Assembly (NCBI GenBank): GCA_003169835.1
Contig: PNAI01000050.1
Coordinates: 1-64,000 of the forward strand
Reading direction: 5' to 3'
Length of the DNA stretch: 64,000 nucleotides
Source: Hyphomicrobiales bacterium
GTDB taxonomy: Bacteria; Pseudomonadota; Alphaproteobacteria; Rhizobiales; Xanthobacteraceae
Positions 8,616 through 17,324 of the stretch are shown piece by piece (the first letter of the stretch is position 1; the number at the start of each line of letters is the position of its first letter). The notes under the pieces are model-generated. The model saw only the letters and a program-made list of their open reading frames with translations. It was not told the origin of the DNA and ran no database searches. Made by a program: the position numbers and the translations under genes.

Positions 8616-10913
8616 TCACTGACATACTTGGGCGGAGACCGCCGGAGCCATCGTGGCCGGCGCATCGGCAGCCTGCAGCGTCACATCAAGGCCGGTTTCC
8701 TTCAGCGCGATCTTGAAATCTTTGGTCTTGTCGGTCCATGCCAGTGCCATCACGTCCAAGTCCGTGCGGTATATTCCTTGGACGAGCTTTGCATCGGTCA
8801 GGGCGAGCGACGCGCTTCCGCTACCATTGAGATCGATCAGCGGCCAATTGCATTCATTGGCATCCACCACGCCATCGCCGTTCAAGTCTTCGGTGAAAGG
8901 TGTGCCGTTTTTGCGGTTGTCTGCGAGCATCGCGGTATGCTTCGCGAAAATCTTCATGTCTTCAATATCGACTTTTCCGTCGCGGTTGAGATCGGCAAGC
9001 CGCGTAAGATTGTTCGGCAGTCTCAGAACGGCTTCGAAGGCGTCGAGGCGCGGTGATATTTGGATAACTTGCGCTCCCGGCGCTTTCGACTGCTTGGTCC
9101 CCGATGCCATGATGATTTCGGCAATTTCGGCGGGCTTCTTGGTCGGATCGAGTTCGAACAGAATGGCCGCAACCCCGGCGACATGGGGAGTTGCCTGCGA
9201 CGTCCCTTGGCAAACCGAATACGAAATTTCACCCGGCAACAGCGTGCTCAGGATATCGACGCCGGGCGCTGAAACCGACGCACGCTTGCTGAGATTGGAG
9301 AAATTGGCGCGCTCTCCAAAACGATTTGACGCTTCGACAATAATAATGTTCTTCAACGGTCCTTCGGCCAACTTAAGTTCGGTCGCGGCCCAAACGATAG
9401 GCGAAGACCATTTCGCATCAAGCGGCGTCGTGCGGCCTTCTGAATCGTTTCCTGCAGCCGCCACAAATAGCACTGTTTTCTCGAATTGCCGCGCGAGCGC
9501 GGCAAACATGATCGCTTGGTTGGCGATATTCTCCGCCAATCCAGGAATGCTATTGGGGTCCCCCTCAAACGGAATATTATATCCGAGGCTCAAATTGACC
9601 ACGCGAAGACCCACAATGGCGGAGGGGTCATACAAATATGAGTAGATGACCGGCAGTACGTTTCCGAACAACATGATCCGCGATTCCGCCGTAGTGTTTG
9701 ATAGGGTCGGATCTTCGATCAGCGATTCCGGTGTAAGAACAACGATCGCGTCGATCTTCGCCTGCGGGATGATGCCATCGATGCCAAGACCGTTTCCGAA
9801 ATTGGCTCCGATAATTCCCGAGACGTGATTGCCGTGACCGCTTTCGCAAGGACTGGATAATGACGTCGTCGCGGCAACTGGCTGATCGGTACCGAGCGGG
9901 TTGCGGATCGAGTTGAAGGTCAAGTCTTCATGTTTGCTGAATCCGGTGTCGAAAACCGCAACCTTCGGTCGAGCGAGAGTAGGATTGGCATCGCGATAAC
10001 GTTGAACGATGGTCCAAACCGGCGGCATGCGTATCACCTTCAAACCCCAATTGCCATCCAGCGATTTGGTCGGCATTGCGGACGAGAGGGGGCTTGGACT
10101 GGGGGCAGCAATCTTGTTGGTGCTCCAGGACCAAGCGTAACTGGCATCGCCGCTGTTGATGGTTGTGTTCGATGCCCGCGGAACCGACCTGGTCGACAAC
10201 GTCGTGTCGACCGCCGCGCTCTGGACGAATGGCTCCCTACGAAGGTCCAGGAGAATATTTTGCGTGAAGGCATTTTGATTCGGACCTACGACGACGTCCG
10301 GACCCCTGACTCTAAGAATATGCAGGCCAGGGAGCCCGCCAGGGATCAGGTTGAGATTATATTTACGCATCATGTAGCTGATCTGCTGCTCGGTCGCATT
10401 CGGCTTGAGCTGAATAAGGTAGACGTTGATGATGACCCCCGCGGCTTTGTTGTCTTGAGCGGCCGGCGGTCCTTGCTGGGCAACGACGAAAGACCCCGGC
10501 GCTGGTTGCGGATGCGCGCGCAGGAGCGGGTTCTGTTGCTGCGGCTCGCTAAAATTTGCGATCGTGAAGCCACCGCTACCGGCGCCATTATCGGCGAGCC
10601 GGTGCAGCGGAGCGCGCGGGTTGGTATTGGTTGCGGAATAGCTCAGCGCAATGGAGAAGTCGACTGACGGCGTCAATTGTCCGCCGCGGCCCGGCTGTCC
10701 AGAGTTTGGCTGTGCGGGTGAATTCTGCTTCGGGCCGATTGGGTGATAATCCCTCTTGTCGAAGGTTGTCGGCTTTTCATTCGGCTTTGGTGTGAATTTT
10801 TCTTCGAGAAGTTTTTTGAGTGGATCTTCTTTGACGGGCGCAGGTTCTGCCTGACAGAACGTGGCCGCCGCCAGCGACGCGATGATCGCGACCAAAAAAA
10901 TCCGAGCAGACAT
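8616..10913 (-). CDS. secreted subtilisin-like serine protease (S8) with dockerin-like C-terminal domain
   Basis: A 765-residue secreted protease. The start at 10913 is set by AAGGAG eight bases upstream and opens a Sec signal peptide (MSARIFLVAIIASLAAATFCQA). A Pro/Gln-rich spacer and an I9-like propeptide (about 158-215) precede the S8 domain. The triad is D322 (VAVFDTGF), H360 (GHGNHVSG) and S572 (GTSQATPHVAG), with oxyanion N489 in AAAGND. The tail has calcium-loop motifs DLNRDGKVD and DLNGDGVVD plus DLNGSGS, the pattern of dockerin type I or EF-hand repeats. Dockerins are rare in Alphaproteobacteria and no cohesin is visible nearby. Third gene of a minus-strand group with two GH25 enzymes. 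Confidence 0.88.
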   Translation of the reverse strand: MSARIFLVAIIASLAAATFCQAEPAPVKEDPLKKLLEEKFTPKPNEKPTTFDKRDYHPIGPKQNSPAQPNSGQPGRGGQLTPSVDFSIALSYSATNTNPRAPLHRLADNGAGSGGFTIANFSEPQQQNPLLRAHPQPAPGSFVVAQQGPPAAQDNKAAGVIINVYLIQLKPNATEQQISYMMRKYNLNLIPGGLPGLHILRVRGPDVVVGPNQNAFTQNILLDLRREPFVQSAAVDTTLSTRSVPRASNTTINSGDASYAWSWSTNKIAAPSPSPLSSAMPTKSLDGNWGLKVIRMPPVWTIVQRYRDANPTLARPKVAVFDTGFSKHEDLTFNSIRNPLGTDQPVAATTSLSSPCESGHGNHVSGIIGANFGNGLGIDGIIPQAKIDAIVVLTPESLIEDPTLSNTTAESRIMLFGNVLPVIYSYLYDPSAIVGLRVVNLSLGYNIPFEGDPNSIPGLAENIANQAIMFAALARQFEKTVLFVAAAGNDSEGRTTPLDAKWSSPIVWAATELKLAEGPLKNIIIVEASNRFGERANFSNLSKRASVSAPGVDILSTLLPGEISYSVCQGTSQATPHVAGVAAILFELDPTKKPAEIAEIIMASGTKQSKAPGAQVIQISPRLDAFEAVLRLPNNLTRLADLNRDGKVDIEDMKIFAKHTAMLADNRKNGTPFTEDLNGDGVVDANECNWPLIDLNGSGSASLALTDAKLVQGIYRTDLDVMALAWTDKTKDFKIALKETGLDVTLQAADAPATMAPAVSAQVCQ

Positions 10914-11025
10914 GGTTGAAACTCCTTGCCGGTGCGAAGTGAATTCCCGTTGGCCCTCCATGGCGGATGGCTTTCTCATAAATTATTCGATCGGGATGTT
11001 GGGCCCGCCTCGATTGCCATAGATG

Positions 11026-12210
11026 TCAAATGAATCTGACTTTTTTTATCGTTCTGCGCTTCGTGGCGCTGGTTGCTTTTGCCACCAGAGCGGTACTCGG
11101 AGCATTTGCTCCACCCGCTCCCGAATTAGAGCCGCTCGGGCTATTGCTGCCGTTCGGAGTGCTGAGATTGGAACCTTTTTTGACGTCGCTGCCCGGATTG
11201 GTCGTTGGAGTGCCGGTGTTTGAGCCGCCCGTCGTACCCGAATTACCGGTGCTGCCGGTGTTGGGCCCGGGCACAGGATCGGTCTTGGAAACATTCGGAT
11301 CGGGGACTGTCAGCGATATACTGAAGGTCTGCAGGAACTGATCCATCGATCCCTTGAAGATATTGACATCCACATGTCCCGGAATGCCTTGTTCCAAAAC
11401 GCCCTTTTCCGTGAACTGCCAGATTTTCCAGTCGCCTCCGCTGGGAACGCTTGGAATCTCCTGACCCAGCCCTTTTTCGGAGTAGTCGGCGATCCAGATG
11501 GGATAGCGGTGAAACAGCGCCGTCTTGTCATCCTTGATGCGATTTTTCCACCACGCCTGACGGGTGTAGATGATCGGAGTCCGTCCCGTCGCGGTCTCCA
11601 CTTGATTGAGCCATTTGAGCGCTCGATCGACGATGACTTCCGGCGATAAGTTGCTCCAGGCATCGACCTGCTGTCCGTCGACTGTCACCATATCCCATTC
11701 GATATCTAGGCACGGCGGCATGTCCTTGGCCTGCAACGGCCCGATCCTGGCGAGGAAGTTCTTGGCCTGATCGATGGGATCGTGGGCGGAGCGTAAAAAA
11801 TGATAGGCGCCCCGGTAGATCTTCGGATGCCGGGCCAATGCCGTCCAGTTGTTGTCGAACTTGGCGTCCCGAAAGAGCGCACCTTGCGTCGCCTTCATGT
11901 AAGCGAAGGATATCTTCTGGTCGGCGACCGCGTTCCAATCAATTTTACAATTGCAACCATCTTCGTTGTGGTGCGAGACGTCGATACCGAATATCCCGTC
12001 CTCTCGCACATGCGTCGGGAAACGAAAGAGCAGGGGGAGCGAAGAGCCGAGCACGCCCAAATCCGCTTCCGCAGGAGCTCTGACAAAGCGGGCGAAAAGT
12101 TCGCTACGAGACGGGCCGTCGCTCTCCTGCGCGGTCGCACGCGGAGCATCGACGGGCGATAGAATGGCAAATGAAAGTGCGGCAATCCCGAAATGAAATA
12201 GAGGTCTCAT
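11026..12210 (-). CDS. secreted GH25 muramidase (lysozyme family) with Ser/Asn/Gly-rich tail
   Basis: A 394-residue predicted N-acetylmuramidase. The signal peptide covers residues 1-28. The GH25 TIM-barrel runs from about 72 to 290: D77 in FGIDVSHH, the catalytic pair D169/E171 in CLDIEWD, and D281 in GHVDVNIFKGS, matching the acidic residues of the family. GAYHFLR and WQFTEKG are further GH25 motifs. After about 305 comes a low-complexity linker (GSTGNSGTTGGSNTG) ending in a basic stretch KRRTIKKVRFI. GGGGA seven bases upstream supports ATG 12210. It is a paralogue of the next gene upstream. The substrate should be peptidoglycan; whether self or foreign is unknown. Confidence 0.88.
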   Translation of the reverse strand: MRPLFHFGIAALSFAILSPVDAPRATAQESDGPSRSELFARFVRAPAEADLGVLGSSLPLLFRFPTHVREDGIFGIDVSHHNEDGCNCKIDWNAVADQKISFAYMKATQGALFRDAKFDNNWTALARHPKIYRGAYHFLRSAHDPIDQAKNFLARIGPLQAKDMPPCLDIEWDMVTVDGQQVDAWSNLSPEVIVDRALKWLNQVETATGRTPIIYTRQAWWKNRIKDDKTALFHRYPIWIADYSEKGLGQEIPSVPSGGDWKIWQFTEKGVLEQGIPGHVDVNIFKGSMDQFLQTFSISLTVPDPNVSKTDPVPGPNTGSTGNSGTTGGSNTGTPTTNPGSDVKKGSNLSTPNGSNSPSGSNSGAGGANAPSTALVAKATSATKRRTIKKVRFI

Positions 12211-12413
12211 CTGATGTCCCCGAAGAACGGAAAATCAATTGTCCGGCAATCCTCCTGTTCCACCAAACCCCTGTGAGCATGTCCGTTTTTTGTGGCATCG
12301 GCAAGACGGCGCAAAAAATGTGATCGCGCAGTGTATTGCACTGCATTCCAAAGTTGAATGCGCGACGCTCCTTCCGCTCTCAAAGCCGCGGGCCTGCATG
12401 TGGCTCGCAAGCA

Positions 12414-14711
12414 TCACTTTTCGAGCAGGGCGATAAGCTGCATGAGAACAGCAGGATCAATCCCCTGTTCGACGCGAAGAATGCGACCGTTCTTGAGCAC
12501 GATCTCGATTGTCGGCTTCTCGGACAGGGCGCCGGAGGGACCATTTGGCTCGCGCGTGTCAGTCGCCGGGACGGCGCCGTTTGCCGGATTGAGCGGCGAG
12601 TTTTTGTCCGATTCAGGAGCGTTGGCGATTACTATTTGTTTCTGTGGCTCTTTCTGCGGTTCAGCCGGCACGGCGGTGCCGCCGCCGGTTCCTGGCAGCA
12701 CGACGACATCGGTCGGGTTGGACGCGGGCGGCTTGCTCAAGTTGCCGTCCGTCACCGGAGCGTCGGTAACCGAAGTGTCTTTTGGCGCATCCTTCGGCGG
12801 TTCAACCAGCACGACGGTTTTGTCGCCGCCCGTTCCGGGCATCGCGATGACATTGGACTTGTCGGGCTCAGATGGCTTGATCGCATTGCCGTCCGTTACC
12901 GGAGCGTCGTTAAGCTGAGCCTCCTTCGGCGGTTCTTTCTGCGGCTCAGGCGGCACGACGGTGTCACCGCCGGGTCCGGGCAGCACGACGACATCGGTCG
13001 GATTAGACGCGGGCGGCTTGCTCGTGTTGCCGTCCGTTACCGGAGGGTCGGTAAGCTGCGCCTCCTTTGGTAGCTCTTTTGGCGGTTCAACCTGCACGAC
13101 CGTGTCGCCGCCGGTTCCCGGCATTACCATGACGTTCGACTGATTGGGCTCGGCTGGCTTGACCGCGTTGCCATCTGTCACCGGCGGATCGGTAACCTGC
13201 GCTTCCTTCTGAGCTTCCTTCTGCGGTTCTTTCTGTGGCTCATCCGGTGCGATCGTGCCGCCACCGGTGCCCGGCATCACAACGATTGCGTTCGGGTTGG
13301 ACGCAGGTAGCTTGCTTGTGTTGCTGTCCGCTCCGGGCTCGACCACCGCCTGGTTTTCTTTCAGTGGTTCTTTCGGCGGTTCAGTTGTGCCAGCACCGCC
13401 CGGCACGGCTTCGCCGGTGTTCGCGGGCGGTTTTGTTGGAACTTTGTTGTCGACGACTTCAATTGTTGCGGCAAGTCCCATGGCCTGCTGGAACTGCCCC
13501 AAGCTTCCAGGATAGATGCTGACGTCCGTCCGCTCATCCGTTGAATTTTTCGGGTTCTTGATGCCGGCTTTGGTAAGGTCCCCCATATTCGTGAACTGCC
13601 AAAGCGTCCAGCTCCATGTGCCGGCCCACTTACCTTTAACCCCCGGTTTCTCTAGCCGTAGATCTTCGGCCTCCATCGCCGAGATCCAAATTGGATAGCG
13701 TTTCAAGAGCTCCAATTTTTGCTCGCTGATACGGCGGTCGCTCCACCAAGTGCGGCTGGTGTAAACGACCGGAACGCGTCCGGTTTCCTTTTCGACAATC
13801 TGCAGCCACTTCAAAGCGTGGGCGAGGATTTCATCCGTCCCTAGATTGCTCCAGTGGTCCTTTCCGTCCTTTGGCTCCCACTTGCGTGTTGAATCTTGAT
13901 AGGTGTCCCACTCAAGATCCATGACGGGCGGAAGATCGCCTGGCTCCAGCTTGCCCATTGCATCAAGGAAATGTTTGGCCTGCGTTTCGGCACTCACGTC
14001 CGCGCGCAGAAAATGATATGCGCCGCGATGAATCTTTGGACGCTTGCCCAATTCGCTCCAATGTTTATCGAAGGTTGGGTCTCTGTATCTGCCGCCTTCC
14101 GTTGCCTTCGCATAAACAAACGCCACCTTTTGAGCCCCGACGCGATCCCAATCGATCGGGCAGTCACAATTGTCGGTCGTATGATGCGAGACGTCGATCC
14201 CGAAAATCGCATCGCTGCGAGTCGTCGGAAATGCAAATGCTTTCGCAAGCGAGCTTGAGAGGGTGCCTCCCAGTCCGAGTTTCTTGAGCTCCTCCTGCTC
14301 GACGATTCTGAAGCGTTGCCCGCGGGAAAGACCGTCGCCCTCGGACGTTTCGCTTGCAGCGGGAGTTTCGGATTTTTGCGCCTCCGGAGCGGGCGCCTGC
14401 GCAGTAGGTGCTTTGGCAGCAGACCTCCGCCGAGCGGGTGCTTTGACGGCGGGAGCTTGATCGACCGGAGCTTGAGTCACAGGAGCCTGAGCCACAGGGG
14501 CTTGGGCGATTGGTGCCTGAGCAACAGGTGCCTGAGCAACAGGTGCTTGTTGAACGGGTGTTTCGGCTGTTGGCAATGGTTGAAACGCAACAACCTGGCC
14601 GGGTGCAACATGGCCTTCGGGCTGCAGGATCGCGACCGGAAGCGCAATCGCAGCGACCACCAGCACCGCACATCCAGCGACCATGAGTAATGGTTGGATC
14701 GGGCGATCCAT
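12414..14711 (-). CDS. membrane-anchored GH25 muramidase with QAP repeats and 47-residue C-terminal repeats
   Basis: A 765-residue protein. One N-terminal membrane segment (about 7-29) is followed by a QAPVA-type pentapeptide repeat zone (52-90) and a basic Ala/Pro segment. The GH25 domain spans about 168-405 with D173 (FGIDVSHH), D265/E267 (VMDLEWD) and D396 (RTDVSIYPGS). Residues 461-700 are about five 47-residue Pro/Glu repeats, each with MPGTGG or VLPGTGG followed by EPxKExxKE and VTDGN. The last 30 residues (IEIVLKNGRILRVEQGIDP onward) are a separate short fold. Likely tethered in the inner membrane with the enzyme in the periplasm. First gene of the minus-strand group. Confidence 0.87.
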   Translation of the reverse strand: MDRPIQPLLMVAGCAVLVVAAIALPVAILQPEGHVAPGQVVAFQPLPTAETPVQQAPVAQAPVAQAPIAQAPVAQAPVTQAPVDQAPAVKAPARRRSAAKAPTAQAPAPEAQKSETPAASETSEGDGLSRGQRFRIVEQEELKKLGLGGTLSSSLAKAFAFPTTRSDAIFGIDVSHHTTDNCDCPIDWDRVGAQKVAFVYAKATEGGRYRDPTFDKHWSELGKRPKIHRGAYHFLRADVSAETQAKHFLDAMGKLEPGDLPPVMDLEWDTYQDSTRKWEPKDGKDHWSNLGTDEILAHALKWLQIVEKETGRVPVVYTSRTWWSDRRISEQKLELLKRYPIWISAMEAEDLRLEKPGVKGKWAGTWSWTLWQFTNMGDLTKAGIKNPKNSTDERTDVSIYPGSLGQFQQAMGLAATIEVVDNKVPTKPPANTGEAVPGGAGTTEPPKEPLKENQAVVEPGADSNTSKLPASNPNAIVVMPGTGGGTIAPDEPQKEPQKEAQKEAQVTDPPVTDGNAVKPAEPNQSNVMVMPGTGGDTVVQVEPPKELPKEAQLTDPPVTDGNTSKPPASNPTDVVVLPGPGGDTVVPPEPQKEPPKEAQLNDAPVTDGNAIKPSEPDKSNVIAMPGTGGDKTVVLVEPPKDAPKDTSVTDAPVTDGNLSKPPASNPTDVVVLPGTGGGTAVPAEPQKEPQKQIVIANAPESDKNSPLNPANGAVPATDTREPNGPSGALSEKPTIEIVLKNGRILRVEQGIDPAVLMQLIALLEK
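12612..13331 (-). repeat. about five 141-bp tandem coding repeats in the GH25 gene
   Basis: Encodes 47-48-residue units with two alternating types: one with SKPPASNPTDVVVLPG and one with xKPxEPxxSNVxxMPG. The alternation suggests that a two-unit block was duplicated. All units stay in frame. Confidence 0.8.
14382..14558 (-). repeat. QAP pentapeptide coding repeat
   Basis: A 15-bp tandem repeat encoding PVAQA units seven to eight times, then diverged copies (PAVKA, PTAQA), between the membrane anchor and the GH25 domain. Probably an extended periplasmic spacer. Confidence 0.75.
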
Positions 14712-15004
14712 ATCTTAAGTCCCCACGCTTGCACTAAGGCGAATAGCAAACCAACGAATACGACACCAACCGCGCCATCTCAGCCGGCAACATTGATACG
14801 AAATGATGTTCCATTTTTGGTCTTACAAGCAAGCCAGCCAACCGTCGCATTAATGATATCATTACCGCGCCGCTGAGACGCTCCGTTGTGGCGTTCAGGT
14901 GCTACCACCCTCTAGAATAAGCAGAAATCCGGGAACTACCCTTGGACAAGACGCCGCCGGCCGGGCTATCTAGCGCCGGCAGCGGCTGGGTGATGGAAGA
15001 AAAT

Positions 15005-15988
15005 ATGTCAAAACTCAAGCTATCGGTCGCGGTCGGCGACTACGACCGCAACCGGCCCTTGATGGACGGCGCGGTGCAGATCGACGGCGTCGATCCGGTG
15101 TTCATGACGCTTCCGCCGGAGGAGATTTTTTTCCGCGCCTTCCGCCATCAAGACTTTGATATTTGCGAATGCTCGCTCTCCAGTTTTTCAGTCCAGACCG
15201 CCGCCGGGAATTGCCCTTACGTCGGCGTGCCCGCCTTTGTATCGCGCATGTTTCGCCACACCTCGGTCTACGTGCGCACCGACCGCGTGAAGAAGCCGGA
15301 AGATCTCAAAGGCCGCAAGGTCGGCGTGCCGGAATACCAATTGACTGCGATCATATGGGCGCGCGCCATTCTGGAGGACGAATTCGGGGTCAAGCCGAGC
15401 GACATTCATTGGATTCGCGGCGGTATCGAGCATGCTGGCCGTCCCGAGAAGATCACCGTCAAACTGCCCGCGGGTGTGCGTCTCGAAAACGCACCGGAAG
15501 GTTCGACGATTTCCGAGCTGCTCGCGCGCGGCGAGATCGACGGCTTCATTGCGCCGCGCCCGCCGACCACGATGGGCCAGAAAAATGTCGGCTGGCTGTT
15601 CCCCGATCCGGTCGCGGCGGCCAAGGATTATTATAAGCGCACCGGCATATTCCCGATCATGCATCTCATCGGGGTGCGGCGCGCGCTCGCCGAGCAGCAC
15701 CCTTGGCTGCCGGCGGCCGTGCTCAAAGCCTTCGAGCAGTCGAAGGCGATGGCGCTCGCCCATCTGGCCGATCCCTCGGCCACCAAAGTGACGCTGCCCT
15801 TTGTTGAGGAGCGCTTGCAGGAAGCGCGCGCGTTCATGGGCCATGATTTTTGGTCCTATGGTCTGGAGCCAAACCGTAAGACGTTGGAGACTTTCCTTCG
15901 GCATCATCATGCCCAAGGCCTCTCCTCGCGGTTGCTCAAGCCCGAGGAGTTGTTTCATCCCGCGACGCACGAGACTTTCAAAATCTGA
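15005..15988 (+). CDS. periplasmic-binding-protein-like protein (4,5-dihydroxyphthalate decarboxylase-like family)
   Basis: About 327 residues. The fold is that of PBP2 / NitT-TauT-type binding proteins: LKLSVAVGDYDRNRPLMDG, FDICECSLSS, VRTDRVKKPEDLKGRKVGVP, and ELLARGEIDGFIAPRP. Many such proteins are annotated as 4,5-dihydroxyphthalate decarboxylase by similarity to Pht5. No signal peptide is visible from ATG 15005 (GGAAGA four bases upstream) or from ATG 14993, so it may be cytoplasmic. No transporter genes adjoin it, so it is an orphan. Substrate binding or enzymatic role cannot be settled from sequence. Confidence 0.75.
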   Translation: MSKLKLSVAVGDYDRNRPLMDGAVQIDGVDPVFMTLPPEEIFFRAFRHQDFDICECSLSSFSVQTAAGNCPYVGVPAFVSRMFRHTSVYVRTDRVKKPEDLKGRKVGVPEYQLTAIIWARAILEDEFGVKPSDIHWIRGGIEHAGRPEKITVKLPAGVRLENAPEGSTISELLARGEIDGFIAPRPPTTMGQKNVGWLFPDPVAAAKDYYKRTGIFPIMHLIGVRRALAEQHPWLPAAVLKAFEQSKAMALAHLADPSATKVTLPFVEERLQEARAFMGHDFWSYGLEPNRKTLETFLRHHHAQGLSSRLLKPEELFHPATHETFKI

Positions 15989-15997
15989 CAACGTGAA

Positions 15998-17239
15998 TTA
16001 CGGACCCTGGCGCAATCGCGCGAGCAGCCTCAATCCTGCGTAGCCATCGACGGGATCGAACTTGATCTTTCGCTGATAGGCCAGAATCGCCTGAATGGTT
16101 TCGCGCCCGATCCGACCGTTTGGCGTACCGCCATCGTATCCATGCTCGGTCAGGCGCCGCTGAATCTCTTGCACCTCCGCCAATGTCGGCGTGCGCTCGC
16201 CGCCGGGAAACAATTGCATCAGCGGTCCGGCGCCTCCTATGCGAACGCCCAGCAGCACGACCGCGAGTGCATAGCTGTTCGACGGATTGTAGCTTTTCAC
16301 CGCATCGAAATTCTTGCTCAGCAGAAAGCTGGGGCCGCGCGGCACTGGCGTCCACAGTCGCGCCGATACATTGGGCGCTACGTAAGCTTGGCCGTCCGCC
16401 CGCATAACGCCGAGTTTTTGCCATGTGGCGTAGGTGCGATGGCCGCCTTCGCCAATGCCGCCCGGTGCCTTCACCTCGTAGCCCCACGGCTCGCCCCTTC
16501 GATAACCTCCGCGTTTGAGCAGATATTGCGCGGTACCGGCAAATGCATCGTCGGGTTTGCCGAACGGCGAGACGCGGCCGTCCTTGTCGTAGTCGACGCC
16601 GGTGTTGAGCCACACTTCCGGCATCCACTGCATGTGCCCCATGGCGCCGGCCCACGAGCCGTTCATTTCCTCCGGGGTACTCCAGCCGCGCTCGATGATG
16701 ACGAGCGCGTTGAGCAACTCCTTTTCCCAATAGGTGCGCCGGCGTGGCTCGCCCCAGGCCAGCGCCGCCAGCGCCGGGATCACCGGCCGCATGAAGTTTT
16801 TCTGCACCAGCGGATCGCCGAAGGCCGACTCGTTGCCCCATAGCCCCATCATGACGTAACGATCGATGCCGTAGTCTTTCTCGATGCGGTCGAGCAGCGG
16901 CGCGACCTCCTTGGCGTGCTCCTTGCCGGCGATCACACGCCAATCGGAGACGCGGCGATTGATATATTGCCAAAGTTCCTCGCGGAATTCCGGCTGTGCG
17001 CGGTCGAGCGCATAGACGCTGGTGTCCGGCGTCACCGCCATCACCCGGTCGTAGGTCTTCTCGGAGATGCCACGGGCGAGTGCGCGCGGGCGGAAGTCCG
17101 CGACCCATTGCTTGAATGTCGAACGCGCGCTCTGCGCGATCGCAAATTTTGGGTCGACAAACACAGTCGAAGCAAGAGCCGTCGATGCGATTGCACTTTG
17201 CAGCACGCGACGGCGAGTGGGATTGGATTTCATATTCAC
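15998..17239 (-). CDS. MltB-type lytic murein transglycosylase with peptidoglycan-binding domain
   Basis: Cleaves peptidoglycan glycan strands, forming 1,6-anhydromuramic ends. About 413 residues from GTG 17239; ATG 17233 is equally possible. The N-terminus has a Tat/Sec-like signal with RRRVLQSAIASTALA. The SLT_2 domain has the catalytic Glu in GLWGNESAFG, then SWAGAMGHMQWMP and the DxDxDG motif DYDKDGR. A C-terminal PG_binding_1 domain (about 345-410) has VQEIQRRLTEHGYDGGTPNGRIG. It converges tail to tail with the binding-protein gene, 9 bp apart. A long alternative reading frame over the same bases is a shadow. Confidence 0.93.
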   Translation of the reverse strand: MNMKSNPTRRRVLQSAIASTALASTVFVDPKFAIAQSARSTFKQWVADFRPRALARGISEKTYDRVMAVTPDTSVYALDRAQPEFREELWQYINRRVSDWRVIAGKEHAKEVAPLLDRIEKDYGIDRYVMMGLWGNESAFGDPLVQKNFMRPVIPALAALAWGEPRRRTYWEKELLNALVIIERGWSTPEEMNGSWAGAMGHMQWMPEVWLNTGVDYDKDGRVSPFGKPDDAFAGTAQYLLKRGGYRRGEPWGYEVKAPGGIGEGGHRTYATWQKLGVMRADGQAYVAPNVSARLWTPVPRGPSFLLSKNFDAVKSYNPSNSYALAVVLLGVRIGGAGPLMQLFPGGERTPTLAEVQEIQRRLTEHGYDGGTPNGRIGRETIQAILAYQRKIKFDPVDGYAGLRLLARLRQGP

Positions 17240-17324
17240 ATTCTATGGGCCAATGCCGCGCGGGCCAATGGGACTTTTCGATGCAGGCTGTCCAACGAAG
17301 CGGCCGCCAAATCAATCGCCGCAA

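Noticed and set aside
15005-15988. Assignment as a true 4,5-dihydroxyphthalate decarboxylase
   Set aside because: The family name comes from similarity transfer; the fold is that of a periplasmic binding protein, and no phthalate genes are adjacent.
15978-17324. 448-codon alternative minus-strand frame over the lytic transglycosylase
   Set aside because: Out of frame with the SLT_2 and PG-binding motifs; Arg-rich shadow translation.
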